Source: Isoetes taiwanensis
Lineage: Eukaryota; Streptophyta; Lycopodiopsida; Isoetales; Isoetaceae
Reading direction: 5' to 3'
Assembly: GCA_021234155.1 (NCBI GenBank)
Contig: JAJEKV010000093.1
Location: 684,001-748,000 of the forward strand
DNA: 64,000 bases
The translations under genes and the position numbers were made by a program. Shown here one piece after another: positions 23,080-36,800 of the stretch. Every line of letters begins with the position of its first letter. The stretch's first letter is position 1. Below the pieces are notes generated by a model. It searched no databases. It saw nothing but the letters and a program-made list of their open reading frames with translations, and had not been told where the DNA came from.

Positions 23080-24605
23080 CTGAACACAGGTATTGGCATT
23101 TTAAATGCATGTACCTTTTCGTATTCTGTCAAGATAAAGAACGAATCATCTTCTTCTATTTAGAGCCTAGACCATCAATTCTAGAACTGTACAATCTCTT
23201 GGAATGGCCCATTGCATCCTCTCTACATATAGTTTATATCATATGGAAGTTAAAGCCGCATATAGTCATGTTTTAATCTTGTACTTAGGGGCGATTATTC
23301 GCCAAAATGGGAATATTCTCAAACTACAAGAAAAATCACACCAATATCTTATTTGGAGAGGGGGGGGGGGGGGGAGAAACAAAGCCAATATATCATGTGA
23401 TTCTCCTGCCATCAGAGAAATCTTCAAAGAGCCTATGAAATGCAAAGTTTTCGATGATTTGGAGGACCAAAGGCTATGGATTTTTCTACGAACAACCTTA
23501 TTTTTGTTACTTTTTATCTGCATGGAGCTAGGAGATTCGTTTCGATTTAGAAAAGGCGTTGATCAAAGTCTTGGAGGTTTTTGTTTCTGGCTTCAAGGTT
23601 TTGGTCATAATTTGTATTATGGTAGCCAATAGACATATGTCATGTTAGAAAATAAAGTTTTGAACAGTTGGTTTGATGAAAAAAGCCGCAAAGTTGAAAG
23701 GGATTAGTGAATCTTATAATGAGCACTCAAAGATTTGCATGGTACCTTTTTTTTGTTAATTAGATCAACACTTTTTGTTGTGTATGCATTTTAGATCACT
23801 TTGCTTGATATAGGTGTATAGGATGCATGATGGTACATGAATCAAATGCCTTTTTGGAGATTGACTATAGGTATTTACTTCTTGCCATTTCATGAACATT
23901 CAATGATGGGTTTTATTTTATTGGTGACCTCTATTAATTAGCTTTTCATGCTCTAAAGTAGAAGTTTTGTCTAAAGTTTCATTCGAGGCCATTGTCTTTG
24001 CTTGCGTGTACATATGAACATATAGTTTTTTCAAATGATAGTAAGTTGCAAGTAGCATTCATGATGAAAGACTATATTGTGCTTTTGTAATCCCTTATTC
24101 TGGCTCTTGCTCAAGTTTCTAACGTAGCAACAAAAACACCATTGAAGGCTACATGCTTATAAAATTTGCTGTAGACTTTGCTCTTATACAAATTGCAAAG
24201 AGCTTAGGATAGAACAAGCTTATGGCCAAATCTGGTAGCTAATATTGTTGTCTTTGAGGGGCATAATAGCATTAAGTTTGAGCTAGTTCTTTCTTGCATA
24301 TAGCAGCTAACACTGCAATTCATGTACTTATGCCATCCCTACGTAAGCTATTGTGAATTTTTAAATAGATCTATCAATCTTTGAACGAACTGCTACAAAA
24401 TGGAAGTGCAAGTAGAATGTTACTGGTTTTGTGAATCCTAGCAAAATAGTTGCATACATGTTTGAGAATGTTTCTTCAATAAATTTTTGTAATCTGTGAT
24501 AGCAATGTAAATTCTAGCAAAATAGTTGCATACATGTTTGGGAATGCTCCCCTAATAAATTTTGTAACAAATAGCGTGTGATAGCAAAAAATGTCTATGC
24601 AACCA
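23080..24605. repeat. Diverged ~1.5 kb direct repeat, copy 1
   Basis: Starts CTGAACACAGGTATTGGCAT and aligns through to ATAGCAAAAAATGTCTA(T/C)GCAACCATG in copy 2. Non-coding by eye; frames in the two copies are not conserved. A poly-G run of about 14 sits near 23359. Confidence 0.85.
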
Positions 24606-24615
24606 TGTAAGTAAT

Positions 24616-26550
24616 CTGAACACAAGTATTGGCATTTTAAATGCATGTACCTTTCCACATTCTGTCAAGATTTCAATATCTCAAAGAACGAATCATATTC
24701 TTCTTTTTGGAGCTTAGAGCATCAATTGTGGAACTGTAGAATCTCTTGGGATGGCCCATTGCATCCTCGCTATATATAGTTTATCTCATATGGAAGTTGA
24801 AGCCGCATATACTATAGTCATGTTTTAATTTTGTACTTGGGGGCGATTATTTGCCAAGATGGAAATATTCTACATATTCTAAATGAGATGCACCTTGGAC
24901 TACCACAGTCGTCAGATTCGTCGATCCTACGGCCCAGACCGTATGTTAGAGCCTCTGGGTGCCTCTTGTTTCTCCTATGCTCATTTATGATCGAGGGCGC
25001 CTATGATTTTGAGATGTCAAATACGAATTTGCCTAAGGTTTTGATGGTATATCGAGTTTGCCTAAGGTTTTGCTGGTATATCGAGCCTCTATATGGCTTC
25101 GCTTAAGGTTTTAGAATTTGAAATATGGGGGCTCGAAGCTTTACTAAAATAACTCAATGTCCTAATAAGACTACTTTAACCAATCTAAGCAGTGAGCTAA
25201 CGTGATTATTTTTTATCTTAAATCAATATTTTTTTTATAACAATATGGTCTATAGTTTCAGGAATTATATCCATATCAAATCGCACCTAGAACCTCTTGT
25301 TATTTTGCTACATATTCAAACTAAAAAAAAAAAAAACCAATATCTTATGGGGGGGAAGGGAGGAGGGAGGGGGGTTAGCCAATATCTAGTGGTATTCTCC
25401 CGCCATCTGAGAGATCTTCAAAGAGCCTATGAAATTTAACGAGGGTTTTTTGCAAAGTTTTCGATGATTTGGAGGATCAGAAGCTATGGATTTTTCTACC
25501 AGCAGCCTTATTATTGTTATTTTTCATCTGCATAGAGCTAGGAGATTAATTTCGACTTAGAAAGGGCATTGTTCAAAGTCTTGGAGGTTTTTGTTATTGG
25601 CTTCAAGGTTTTAGTCATAATTTGTATCGTGGTAGGCAATAGACCTATGTCATGTTAGAAAATGACATTTTGAACAATTGGTTTGATGAAAAATGCTGCA
25701 AAGCTAAAAGAGATTAGTGAATCTATAATGAGCACTCAGAGATTTGCATGGTACATTTTCTTTGTTAATTAGATCAACACTTTCTGTTGTGTATGCATTT
25801 TAGATAACTTTGCTTGCTATAGCTGTATAGGATGCAGGATGGTACACGAATCAAAGGCCCTTTTGGAGATTGATTATAAGTATTTACTTCTTGCCATTTC
25901 ATGAACATTCAATGATGGGTTTTATTTATTGATGGGTTCTATTCTATTCTATTAATTAGCTTTTCATGCCCTAAAGTAGAAGTTTTGTCGGGAAGTTTCA
26001 CTCGAGGCCATTGTCTTTACTTGCATGTATATGTTTAACATATAGCTTTTTCAAATGACAGTAAGTTGCAAGTGGCATTCATGATGAAAGACTATATTGT
26101 GTTTTTGTAATCCCTTATTCTGGCTCTTGTTCAAGTTTCTAATGCAGCAACAAAACACCATTGAAGATTACATGCTTATAAAATTTGCTGCAGGCTTTGA
26201 TCTTATACAAACTACAAAGAGTTTAGGCTAGAACAAGGTTTTCAGGGACCAACTTGTGGCCAAATCTGGTAGCTAATATTGTTGTCTTTGACGAGCATAA
26301 TAGCATTAAGTTTGACCTAGTTCTTCCTTGATGGGTATATAGCAGCTAACACTTAAATTCATGTACTTATGCCATCTCGCTATTGTGATTTTTTAAATAG
26401 ATCTATCAATCCTTGAACGAACTGCTACAAAGTGGAAGTGCAAGTAGAATGTTATTGGTTTTGTAAATCGTTGCATACATGTTTGAGAATTTCCTTAATA
26501 ATTTTTTGTAACAATAGAGTGTGATAGCAAAAAATGTCTACGCAACCATG
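24616..26550. repeat. Diverged ~1.5 kb direct repeat, copy 2 (with insertion)
   Basis: Matches copy 1 with substitutions and small indels throughout, so it is older than the other tandem duplications in this window. It carries a 428-bp insertion that copy 1 lacks. Confidence 0.85.
24880..25307. mobile_element. 428-bp insertion flanked by 10-bp direct repeats
   Basis: Absent from the other duplicate, which serves as the empty site. CTACATATTC lies on both sides (24870-24879 and 25308-25317). No clear terminal inverted repeat or poly-A tail. Inside are two ~35-bp tandem units containing TTGCCTAAGGTTTTG. A 9-11-bp duplication is usual for Mutator-like elements, but the class is open. Confidence 0.5.
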
Positions 26551-27151
26551 CAAATATTTTTTCAATGATCTATCTACAAGTAGGGTTGCCTCGTTACTCT
26601 GACTACCTAATAATACGTCAAGTATTACTATAAAACTAAGTGTGTTGTTCTATTTTGAATTGACCTTTAACATGGATTGACTAGGATGGAGAAGTGATGC
26701 ACTCTTCTTGATTTACATATTTGTAATGTACTATAAATAAGAATCATGCCATGCAAAATGTTCACATGATTCCTACATCCCTTGACGAGATGCCATTAAG
26801 TCATCGATCCACTTTTAGTAAATTTAGGCTTTATTAGAATTTAAATTTGAAATCTAAGGAGGAATACCTTATTATAGATCTAGGCTACTCCAAATAAGCA
26901 GCATAGACCCATTTTCAAAAGGCGAGGTATGCACAAAGAATTTATCTTCCAAGATTGAGTAAGTAGCACATGTTGATCCTATCCTTCAGTAAATAATGAT
27001 GTGATGTGGTTAATAAATTATAAAATTATAAAGGAGTATAGTTCTATAGCTCTTCTTATTATTGCTTCTTCTTAAAAGGAACATGATTAGGATTTCAATT
27101 CAAACATGCATCCTCTAATTTCTATGTTGGAAGAGGATATTGAAAGTAATG
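26551..27151. other. AT-rich spacer, nothing recognised
   Basis: No frame, terminal repeat or RNA gene that I can support. Confidence 0.5.
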
Positions 27152-27159
27152 CAGATGAG

Positions 27160-27374
27160 CTTGGTTCGGGAAGTTCCCTGGAACCCTTGTAACCCACTGG
27201 ACAAAATCCAGATTTAGCTGGACAGATTTGAAATAGTAGGAAAACTTCCGACTGAAAATAACAAATTTTCTTGGTATTTCCGGAGGAATCGTGGCCCTGT
27301 GTTGGAGCTTGCCGAGGTAGGTTCAGAATAGTCGGAAAGGTGCTTCTTGAGGCCGAAAATTTTCCCGAACCAAG
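27160..27374. mobile_element. hAT-type MITE (215 bp) with 8-bp target duplication
   Basis: Ends CTTGGTTCGGGAA and TTCCCGAACCAAG are exact inverted repeats. The 8-bp CAGATGAG flanks both ends (27152-27159 and 27375-27382). An 8-bp duplication with short inverted ends is the hAT signature. It encodes no transposase. Confidence 0.85.
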
Positions 27375-27470
27375 CAGATGAGGAAGTGTTGACATGATGA
27401 TTGCAATGCCGCAATTTCAAGCTATTATGGACATGAACATTAAGAGAGGCAAGACCATTAAATAACCTTA

Positions 27471-27838
27471 GGGTGAGATTCAACTACGGCATTTTAAACT
27501 TAACTTTTAATTATAAGCAAACGAACTTTTGACACGTCTGAAATTTAAGAGGCTTGACATATTCCACTTTCCTGGTCTTTATGTGCATATGCCAAGGTGT
27601 CACTATTTTAACTAATTTTTAACTGTCAGTCAATAATCCCTATCCTTTAGAAAATAAAAAATATAACCACCTATCTCTTATCGCCACGTGGGAGAAAAAG
27701 TTAAAATCCTATTCTTGATCTGCTTTTTCTTCAAAAGGACATGCATGAGCATGGAATTCGTGCGCAAACACTCAATTTTAATATGGAGACTTTAGTGCCA
27801 CGTCTATAACAGATGCCCACTGCAATGGAATCTCACCC
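27471..27838. mobile_element. Tourist-like (PIF/Harbinger) MITE, 368 bp
   Basis: Ends GGGTGAGATTC and GAATCTCACCC are exact inverted repeats flanked by TTA on both sides (27468-27470 and 27839-27841). A TTA/TAA duplication plus ends starting GGG is typical of Tourist elements. It is AT-rich and encodes no protein. Confidence 0.85.
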
Positions 27839-27841
27839 TTA

Positions 27842-28458
27842 GCTAAGGAATTGGTAATTCCTTTTAAAGGATGATGTGGCGTCATTCGATTGGGTAAAAC
27901 TCCAAAATGAGGCGACGAAGCTATGCTTCATTTCATGTCTGGCTGGGCAGCGACCGAATGGCCTTCCGGCCCATCGATCTGATCCTTTAGGGATCTGATT
28001 CGACCTACAGAGGGGACAATACCTAATTTCGGCCCTTGGGCTTCAAGGGGAGCCCATAAGTTTGCCAGATGATAGAGTATTTAAGAATCCAAGATTCTAG
28101 AGCCAAAGCAGGCTTTTCGGTAGGTATACCTAGAGGATCTCTACCATTCCCTAGAAAACTGGAAAAAGCAAGTTATTTTGTTTTATTATAGAGCATGCAT
28201 AATTATTCCATGCTTTTATTTAAATTATGGATGATTTGTTGCATTCATTTTTCTACTCCATTTCTTGCATTCGTTGCTTGGGTATTGCTCAGGCTAAATT
28301 GATACATATGATGTCCAATTTGCTTGGAACCTAATAGTGTGGTATCATCTCTTTGACCTTTGTAGTAGTGTTACATTGTCCCATAACCCGTTGGGTTCCT
28401 GTGGACGTAAAAATTCATCTTATCTTAACAGTTGCAATCTAATATGAAAATTTCAATA
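27842..28458. other. Spacer before the 5.3 kb tandem duplication
   Basis: No gene recognised. A GAGTATTTAAG motif near 28075 could be TATA-like, but nothing clear lies downstream. Confidence 0.45.
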
Positions 28459-28544
28459 TTTTCCCTTTCATATTTTAGGGCAAAGCAGAGATGGCTTATG
28501 TCCGACGTGTTAAATCCCATCGTATGTCTACATAGCTGAAAAAC

Positions 28545-28735
28545 CCTATTATTATTCATCGTTCAAAAGCAGGTAAGTCCAGGATTTCCTAGATTCTTAC
28601 GGTTCTTGCTAATTTCCTCGTCGTCCCTAGTAGTCAGACCTATTCATCATTCAAAACCAGGTAAATCTCGAATATCTTAGATTCTTACAGTTCTTGCTAA
28701 TTTCCTCATTGTCCACAGTAGTCAGACCTTGAAAA
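28545..28735. repeat. ~92-bp internal direct repeat with CAGGTAA(G/A)T
   Basis: Two units each read TTCATC(G/A)TTCAAAA(G/C)CAGGTAA and continue to GTAGTCAGACCT. Each has a splice-donor-like site and a TTTCCTC tract. The same pair recurs in copy B at about 33888-34075. Confidence 0.75.
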
Positions 28736-28786
28736 TGAACAGATGGAGCTAAGTCCATGGCTAAGCTAAAGAAGGATGCGAAAACC

Positions 28787-30287
28787 CTATTGTAGAATGG
28801 GTTTCAGATGCTTTCTCCTTAATATTGGGTTAGATAGACAAAAGCTTAAGAATGGAAAAGCAACATACAGATAGCTTCTCAGCACGATTTGCCTCTCACA
28901 CAATAGGATGATCTGCAATTCGCTCCTCTCAACAGTTATAAAGGTGAACAGTGGTATGGTGTTGATATGGATCTTATCGCGATAGTGCTTGTTAATAAAG
29001 TCCATATGGCAAAATTGTGACAAATGTTTGGGCCATTTACACCTTGGAAGAAACAGTATACAGGGCCCTTGAATGTGAAACCTTCCCCCTTCTCTCTATA
29101 TTTGACTTATCATCAGAGCATAAAGCTTTGAATGCAACAAACTCCGTTGAGGTTGCCATCCACATTTGGCAAAATTAGATGCAACATGCTAGGCATCCAT
29201 TTGTTAATGATGGGTTGCCTCAGACTTCATTGGAGATTCATAAATGCAGGATGTAGGTCAAGCAATACTTGAAGCATACTCTCCGCCGTCCGGTGCTAGA
29301 GAGCATAGCATTCAACATATTATTATTATCACGTATTGAGGATGTGCTTCATGCTGCTTAGTCCATTCCCAGAAGAAGGGTTTGCTTAACCTTGACCATA
29401 TAATGCTCAAGATATGGGTTTGTCCTGATGACCATTCAAGCAGAAACACAGGTTTGTTCAAGCAGGAAGAAAGGTTTGTCATGTTCATCATTCAACCAGG
29501 TTTGTCCTATTGAAGGGTTTTCCTTTACCTTGCAATGCAATTTTGCCACAGCTTTATCAATGGATCATAAAGGTGGTTCCAATTACTGCATCACATATAA
29601 TGGTTTGAATATTTCATTGTGTCCTTTTTGTTATCTATCTTCCTATGTTGATTGTGCATAATCCTCTTTATGCTTAGCCAATGGAACTTGTTAGCACATT
29701 GTCATATGGTGATGGACAAATCACTATCTTGCTTGCAATACCATTTTGAAAGAGTTATTATGTACTACAATTTGAAGTGCCTATTGTCATAAATGGTGAT
29801 ATTCAACCATTAGATATTCTGCTATATATGCTATATGCTATATTTTTTTCCTCTAACACACACATGTTTTCTACTATATTTATTAATCCCCACACCATCC
29901 CCAAGGCCCCGAAGGGGCCAAAATTTTTTTGAGTTAAATATATCAACCAACACATCACTCCCATTAACGGGTAGAAGCATGAAAGGATGGGCAAAAAAAG
30001 TGCCCGTATTTTACATTTACAAATTCAAAATGTAAGGAAATCCCTCCCCCCCAGAAATTATTATTCTTGGAATGAATCATTAATGGGCAAATAATTTTGA
30101 ACTCTCCTCCCGCGCTCTGTTCAACCTTCCTCCCGCTCGAACCTCCATAGCCGAAAGCTTGACATCCATATTCGAACCTCCATGGCAAAAGCTTGACATC
30201 CATATTCGAACCTCCATAGCCAAGATCGGGACCTCCATAGCCAAAAGCTTGCATTTTCGGAGATCTGAAGCACCGAGGGAAGAGATC
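28787..30287. other. 5' part of duplicated unit A, unrecognised frames
   Basis: Holds short frames on both strands, for example 28787-29023 (-) and 29428-29661 (+, Cys-rich). Both are kept in copy B only because the DNA is duplicated. The family is unknown and they are probably not genes. Copy B counterpart: 34129-35629. Confidence 0.4.
30130..30262. repeat. ~35-bp minisatellite (CGAACCTCCATAGCC)
   Basis: Three to four units of CGAACCTCCAT(A/G)GCC..AAAGCTTGACATCCATATT just upstream of the gene start in copy A. The equivalent at 35475-35602 in copy B has the same structure with small differences. It could be transcribed as 5' UTR. Confidence 0.8.
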
Positions 30288-33200
30288 ATGACGGCTAAAG
30301 CTTGGAACAAAGACATCTCAAGGAAATCTCCTCAAGAACAAACCCGTAAAGCCCATGCCAAGGTCTCCCACTAGAACTGGCCGAAAAACTCAAGAGTGGG
30401 TCTTCTTGGTCGGGAGGTCTTGCCGCCCGAGTTTGACAAGGTAAGCATCAGTGACTTAGGAGCAACAATTTTGATAGCATGTTTCGGGGCTAGTGCAAAT
30501 AGTGCGGGGATGTTTGGGGTTTCCAAGCCCCTATTTGTTAGGGATTATCAAGAGTGCGGGGATTAAGCTGGTTGGATGGCAGATTTTTTTCCGTGTATAA
30601 GCACGTTTTTTGTAGGAAGGACATCACATTCCATTGTATTTTGCCCGAGCATATGCACTTCATTACAAAGGAGTAAGCATTGATTGGGATGAGGTGAAAG
30701 CAAGTGCAAGTCTTTATTCAAAAGGCTCTCAAAAAGAATCTGACTGGACGAATTAGCTTCTGAAAAGTTTTCCAATGTTAAAGCTATTAAATGTATGCCC
30801 GGGTAGAATTGGGGCAGCAGGTTGGAAATGATGAAAAGGTGGAGGGAAACAAGAGCATTAGATTACGCCTCCATGCTTGATGAAATGAGACTTTAAAAGA
30901 GAAAAGGAAAACAATGGAATTTGAACTTTGAAGCATGAGAGTGATAAGAGCTTCTTGATAAGACTTGTCAAGAGTAAAGATGCAAAAAATATGTGAGCAT
31001 TTCAAACATTATGGCAGGTTTAAAAGCAAGCGGGAAGCCAAGCGATGTGCAAGTGGCTTTGGCATCCCATTTAGAGGAGGAGAAATCAAGTTATATTGCT
31101 GACTTAGATGCTCTAATGATTCCCATTGATTGTTTAAAGGCTGATTTGCAAGAATTAGAAGTCGCCATTGAAAAAAATCAGCAAGGATTTGGAAGCTAAT
31201 TCCAACCGTGAGAATAGAATAAAGGAGATGACTAAGCATTTGGAAAGATCAGACCGATAGGGCTGCAGCCCGGCTCCCATACTCGCAGAAACAAGGCGGA
31301 GCTTCATTCTCACATATAAGCAATACTTGCAAGAAATGCAATGATTGCCTTGACTTCGACCATGGTAATATCTCCACTTTGTGGTCATACATATTGTCTA
31401 TTTTGTCTTGTATTCGGGGTTTCAACGACGAATACATGTGTACATGATTGTTCATGGTCCGAGGACTGCGAATCGCTTAGGAATCCCTTAGAAGGTACAT
31501 CTATTTCTATTTTGATTACATAATTACTTTGAGCGTACTTAGATGTAGTTAGCTTCCATCATGTACATAACTGTATTAACATTAATTGATTTGGCGTGGT
31601 TTTGTCTTTTCTTGTAAAGAGGAAATGTATTTATACATACTTTACATTTACATGTGCCATGAAGTGCTTTTTCTCGAATTCCTTTTGTGGTGTATTAATA
31701 GGGTGTATTGCATTGTACTTTGCATTTACATGTGATCAAAAATGCATATGAATTTGGTATTTGACTTTCCTTTACATTCAATCTTTGAATGATGTATTTG
31801 ATAGGGTGTATTGATAAAATATTTTGTTGAAATGCATTTGAATTTAGTATTTGGTTTTCCTTTACATTGTGATAGCTATGTACACTAATGTACTTCTATT
31901 TTGTCGTTACATTATCGTGAGAAAAGTTTTGCACGTAGTAAAACCTACTTGCATGTAATTAACATTTGTTCTGTTTTGATTTGCATCGATTGTTTTTCTT
32001 GATTTTGCTTCTATCTACTCTACATCTCCCCTTGATTACGAATCAAGTGTTTACATTTCTTATTGACACCCAATTGTGTCAATGCGGACATGGGTAGTAT
32101 CAAGAAAGGAAGAAGTAAAACTGCAAGCAGTAAACTAAACAATTCATGTTTTCGTGCACTATGCTCAAGTTCGAATATAGCAAAATCTCATGTTGTAGGT
32201 GAAAAGAAGAATGTTATTGGGAAGGGGTTGCATTTACCATTCTCGGACATCCCAATTCTTTGAACTGGCATAAAAGATCTTTTTGCTATCGATGTTGGAA
32301 GTCCATCCACATCTACATCACCTTTGAGAATTGCAACAACTCATAAGCAATCGGTCAAGGAGGATTTGGAGACAGAGGGGGTATGTGGAAGGTAGGGTGA
32401 TTACATTACGATTACATTAAGATTGCATCTGTTGTAGTTAGAGTTCACTAATGTTCAATATTTTGCGCCAGAGGTTGTTTTCCAAAAAGAGATCCCACAT
32501 TGAAGCCGAGCTGCTATTATTGGAGCAACTATTTGAAAGCCAGTAAATTCTCTCTCCTTTTCAGGGTTTCTATTTTTTTTTTTTTTTGTATTTTTAAAAT
32601 TACGTTGACGTGTTTAAAGATAAAATTAATGAAGATGTTGGTGACGACATTGAAAACAGTCTCAATTTCTTTGTTGAAGTTCAAGTTGAGGAAAAGGCTT
32701 GTTCTTTGGCAGGTACGTGTTTCTTTTTTTGTCTTGCTTTCAAAACATTAGAATGAAGCACTTTCTTGTCTTCAGAGACTTGCGACGATTCAAAGGAGCT
32801 AGATGATGTTGAAGAAGCCTTGGAGATTGCAGCCAAGGCAACGACTAAATTTATGGTCAAAGCTGATGCCAAAACAGCTGGAAGAAAGAGAGTGCAAACC
32901 AGAGCAGGGACATCCGCTGCAAAACGGTAATTGCTAGCTTACATTGACTTACTTATACTTCAGTAGCTTATTATATTTTACTCGTTTTGCAGGTCTAAAC
33001 CACTGGAAACAGAGATTGGAAGGTATCAATTTATGCTTTATTGTCATGGATCAATTGTTAATATGACACTAACATCTTGGATCTGACAACAGAAATGATG
33101 ACAAGGATAAACTTATGGAATTTACGCCATTCACGCCATTCAAGAACTGTCCGCCGGCTGAAATGAAAGTGGTTGCATCTGACATAGCAATTTTATGTGC

Positions 33201-33787
33201 AACTAACTCTAAAATGAGTAACCGCTTAGTGGATCTTTATGGCAGGTAATAACCTGGTTGTAACCGAATTTGTATTTGTTGCTATTCCTTGTCTCTAATG
33301 TTAATCTTAATCTAATCCAGGTGCTTGTATGAGACATTGCCTTTCGAGTGGAAGAGCAAAATCTTTTTTTATCCTGCTTACAACTATATAAGGTTTAGAG
33401 AAGCTACCAGCAACAAAAGAAAGGGTGAATCAGCTGAAGGATCATTGAATGTCATTGAAATAGTGAAATCAGGGATGAAGGGGATTGTGGTAGCTAAATG
33501 CCATCATATCCTTGCACCTATCCTTGAGAATGACCATTTTGTGCTAGCTGTTTTTACGCTCGCACCATCTGATTCCAAGATCCTACCTGCACCAGGAATT
33601 CACGTCTTGAATCCTCTTACAGGTTATGCGACGAACGAGAAAGCAATCAAAGGGTATGTAATACTTTAAGTTGTTGCTTTGCTTTTCTTCGCTAATTCGG
33701 TCTGCTAAATTTCGTGATATGTAGGCTGCACACACAAATGTTAACCACATCGATCGGTCAAGTATCTAGAGGCGTCGATTTCATGAA
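30288..33787 (+). pseudogene. C48/Ulp1-like protease gene, truncated copy A
   Basis: Starts ATGACGGC and keeps most exons of the copy B gene, but the first exon is broken by several small indels. The protease exon (33325-33660) is well preserved: YETLPFEWKSKIFFYPAYNY, then CHHILAPILENDHFVLAVF with the likely catalytic His, and IHVLNPLTGY, where Asn stands in the usual Asp position. The next exon starts LHTQMLTTSIGQVSRG and is cut by the duplication junction, so the exon with the catalytic Cys is missing. This copy should lack protease activity. Confidence 0.75.
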
Positions 33788-33800
33788 AAAGGAATGCCCA

Positions 33801-36800
33801 TTTTCCCTTTCATATTTTAGGGCAAAGCAGAGATGGCTTATGTCCGACGTGTTAAATCCCATCGTATGTCTACATAGCTGAAAAACCCTATTATTATTCA
33901 TCATTCAAAAGCAGGTAAGTCCAGGATTTCCTAGATTCTTACGGTTCTTGCTAATTTCCTCGTCGTCCCTAGTAGTCAGACCTATTCATCATTCAAAACC
34001 AGGTAAATCTCGAATATCTTAGATTCTTACAGTTCTTGCTAATTTCCTCATTGTCCACAGTAGTCAGACCTTGAAAATGAACAGATGGAGCTAAGTCCAT
34101 GGCTAAGCTAAAGAAGGATGCGAAAACCCTATCGTAGAATGGGTTTCAGATGCTTTCTCCTTAATATTGGGTTAGATAGACAAAAGCTTAAGAATGGAAA
34201 AGCAACATACAGATAGCTTCTCAGCACGGCTTGCCTCTCACACAATAGGATGATCTGCAATTCGCTCCTCTCAACAGTTATAAAGGTGAACAGCGGTATG
34301 GTGTTGATATGGATCTTATCGCGATAGTGCTTGTTAATAAAGTCCATATGGCAAAATTGTGACAAATGTTTGAGCCATTTACACCTTGGAAGAAACAGTA
34401 TACAGGGCCCTTGAATGTGAAACCTTCCCCCTTCTCTCTATATTTGACTTATCATCAGAGCATAAAGCTTTGAATGCAACAAACTCCGTTGAGGTTGCCA
34501 TCCACATTTGGCAAAATTAGATGCAACATGCTAGGCATCCATTTGTTAATGATGGGTTGCCTCAGACTTCATTGGAGATTCATAAATGCAGGATGTAGGT
34601 CAAGCAATACTTGAAGCATACTCTCCGCCGTCCGGTGCTAGAGAGCATAGCATTCAACATATTATTATTATCACGTATTGAGGATGTGCTTCATGCTGCT
34701 TAGTCCATTCCCAGAAGAAGGGTTTGCTTAACCTTGACCATATAATGCTCAAGATATGGGTTTGTCCTGATGACCATTCAAGCAGAAACACAGGTTTGTT
34801 CAAGCAGGAAGAAAGGTTTGTCATGTTCATCATTCAACCAGGTTTGTCCTATTGAAGGGTTTTCCTTTACCTTGCAATGCAATTTTGCCACAGCTTTATC
34901 AATGGATCATAAAGGTGGTTCCAATTACTGCATCACATATAATGGTTTGAATATTTCATTGTGTCCTTTTTATTATCTATCTTCCTATGTTGATTGTGCA
35001 TAATCCTCTTTATGCTTAGCTAATGGAACTTTTTAGCACATTGTCATATGGTGATGGACAAATCACTATCTTGCTTGCAATACCATTTTGAAAGAGTTAT
35101 TATGTACCACAATTTGAAGTGCCTATTGTCATAAATGGTGATATTCAACCATTAGATATTCTGCTATATATGCTATATGCTATATTTGTTTCCTCTAACA
35201 CACACATGTTTTCTACTATATTTATTAATCCCCACACCATCCCCAAGGCCCCGAAGGGGCCAAAATTTTTTTGAGTTAAATATATCAACCAACACATCAC
35301 TCCCATTAACGGGCAGAAGCATGAAAGGGTGGGCAAAGAAAGTGCCCGTATTTTACATTTACAAATTCAAAATGTAAGGAAATCCCTCCCCCCCAGAAAT
35401 TATTATTCTTGGAATGAATCATTAATGGGCAAATAATTTTGAACTCTCCTCCCGCGCTCTGTTCAACCTTCCTCCCGCTCGAACCTCCATAGCCGAAAAC
35501 TTGACATCCATATTCGAACCTCCATAGCCGAAAGCTTGACATCCATATTCGAACCTCCATAGCCAAGATCAGGACCTCCATAGCCAAAAGCTTGCATTTT
35601 CAGAGATCTGAAGCACCAGGGAAGAGATCATGACGAAGCAGCTTGGAACAAAGACATCTCCAAGGAAATCTCCTCGCAACAAACCTATAAAGCCCATGCC
35701 AAGGTCTCCCACTAGAACTGCCGCCCGAAAACTCAAGAGTGGGTCTTCTTCAGATCGGGAGGTCTTGCCGCCCGAGTTTGACAAGGTAAGCATCAGGCAG
35801 CTTAGGAGCAACAATTTTGATAGCATGTTTCCAGGGCTAGTGCAAATAGTGCAGGATGTTTGGGGTTCTGAAGCCCCTGCTGTTAGGGGTTATCAAGAGT
35901 GCAGGATTAAGCCTGGTTGGATGGCAGATTTTTTTTCTGTGTATGAGCACGTTTTTTGTAGGAAGGACATTGCAAATCATCACATTCCATTGTATTTTGC
36001 CCGAGCATATGCACTTCATTACAAAGGAGTAAGCATTGATTGGGATGAGGTGAAAGCAAGTGCAAGTCTTCATTCAAAAGGCTCAAAAAAGAATCGACTG
36101 TGCAATTAGCTACTGATAAAGTTTTCCAATGTTAAAGCTATTAAATGTATGCCTCGGGGTAGAATTGGGGCAAGCGGTTGGAAATGATGAAAAGGTGGAG
36201 GGAAACAAGAGCATTAGATTACGCCTCCATGCTTGATGAAATCTGAGACTTTAAAAGAGAAAAGGAAAACAATGGAAATTGAACTGTTGAAGCATGAGAG
36301 TGATAAGAGCTTCTTGATAAGACTTGTGCGAGTAAAGATGCAAAAATATGTGAGCAGTTCAAAGATTATGGCGGGTTTAAAAGCAAGCGGGGAAGCCAAC
36401 CGATGTGCAAGTAGCTTTGGCATCCCATTTAGAGGAGGAGAAATCAAGTTATATTGCTGACTTAGATGCTCTAATGATTCCCATTGATTGTTTAAAGGCT
36501 GATTTGCAAGAATTAGAAGTCGCCATTGAAAAAATCAGCAAGGATTTGGAAGTTAATTCCAACCGTGAGAATAGAATAAAGGAGATGAGTAAGCATTTGG
36601 AAAGATCAGACCGATAGGCTGCAGCCAGCTCCCATACTCATGAAAGAAGACAGAAGCTTCATTCTCACATATAAGCAATACTTGCAAAGCCCGGTGCAAT
36701 GATTGCCTTGACTTCGACCATGGTAATATCTCCACTTTGTGGTCATACATATTGTCTATTTTGTCTTGTATTCAGGGGTTTCAACGACGAATACATGTGT

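Larger units (their letters stand above)
28459..33787. repeat. 5.34 kb tandem duplication, upstream copy A
   Basis: Starts TTTTCCCTTTCATATTTTAGG and ends in GTCGATTTCATGAA. After a ~13-bp filler (33788-33800) copy B starts at the same point. The upstream half is very similar between copies; the gene half shows many short indels. It contains the 5' and middle exons of a C48-like protease gene. Confidence 0.93.
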
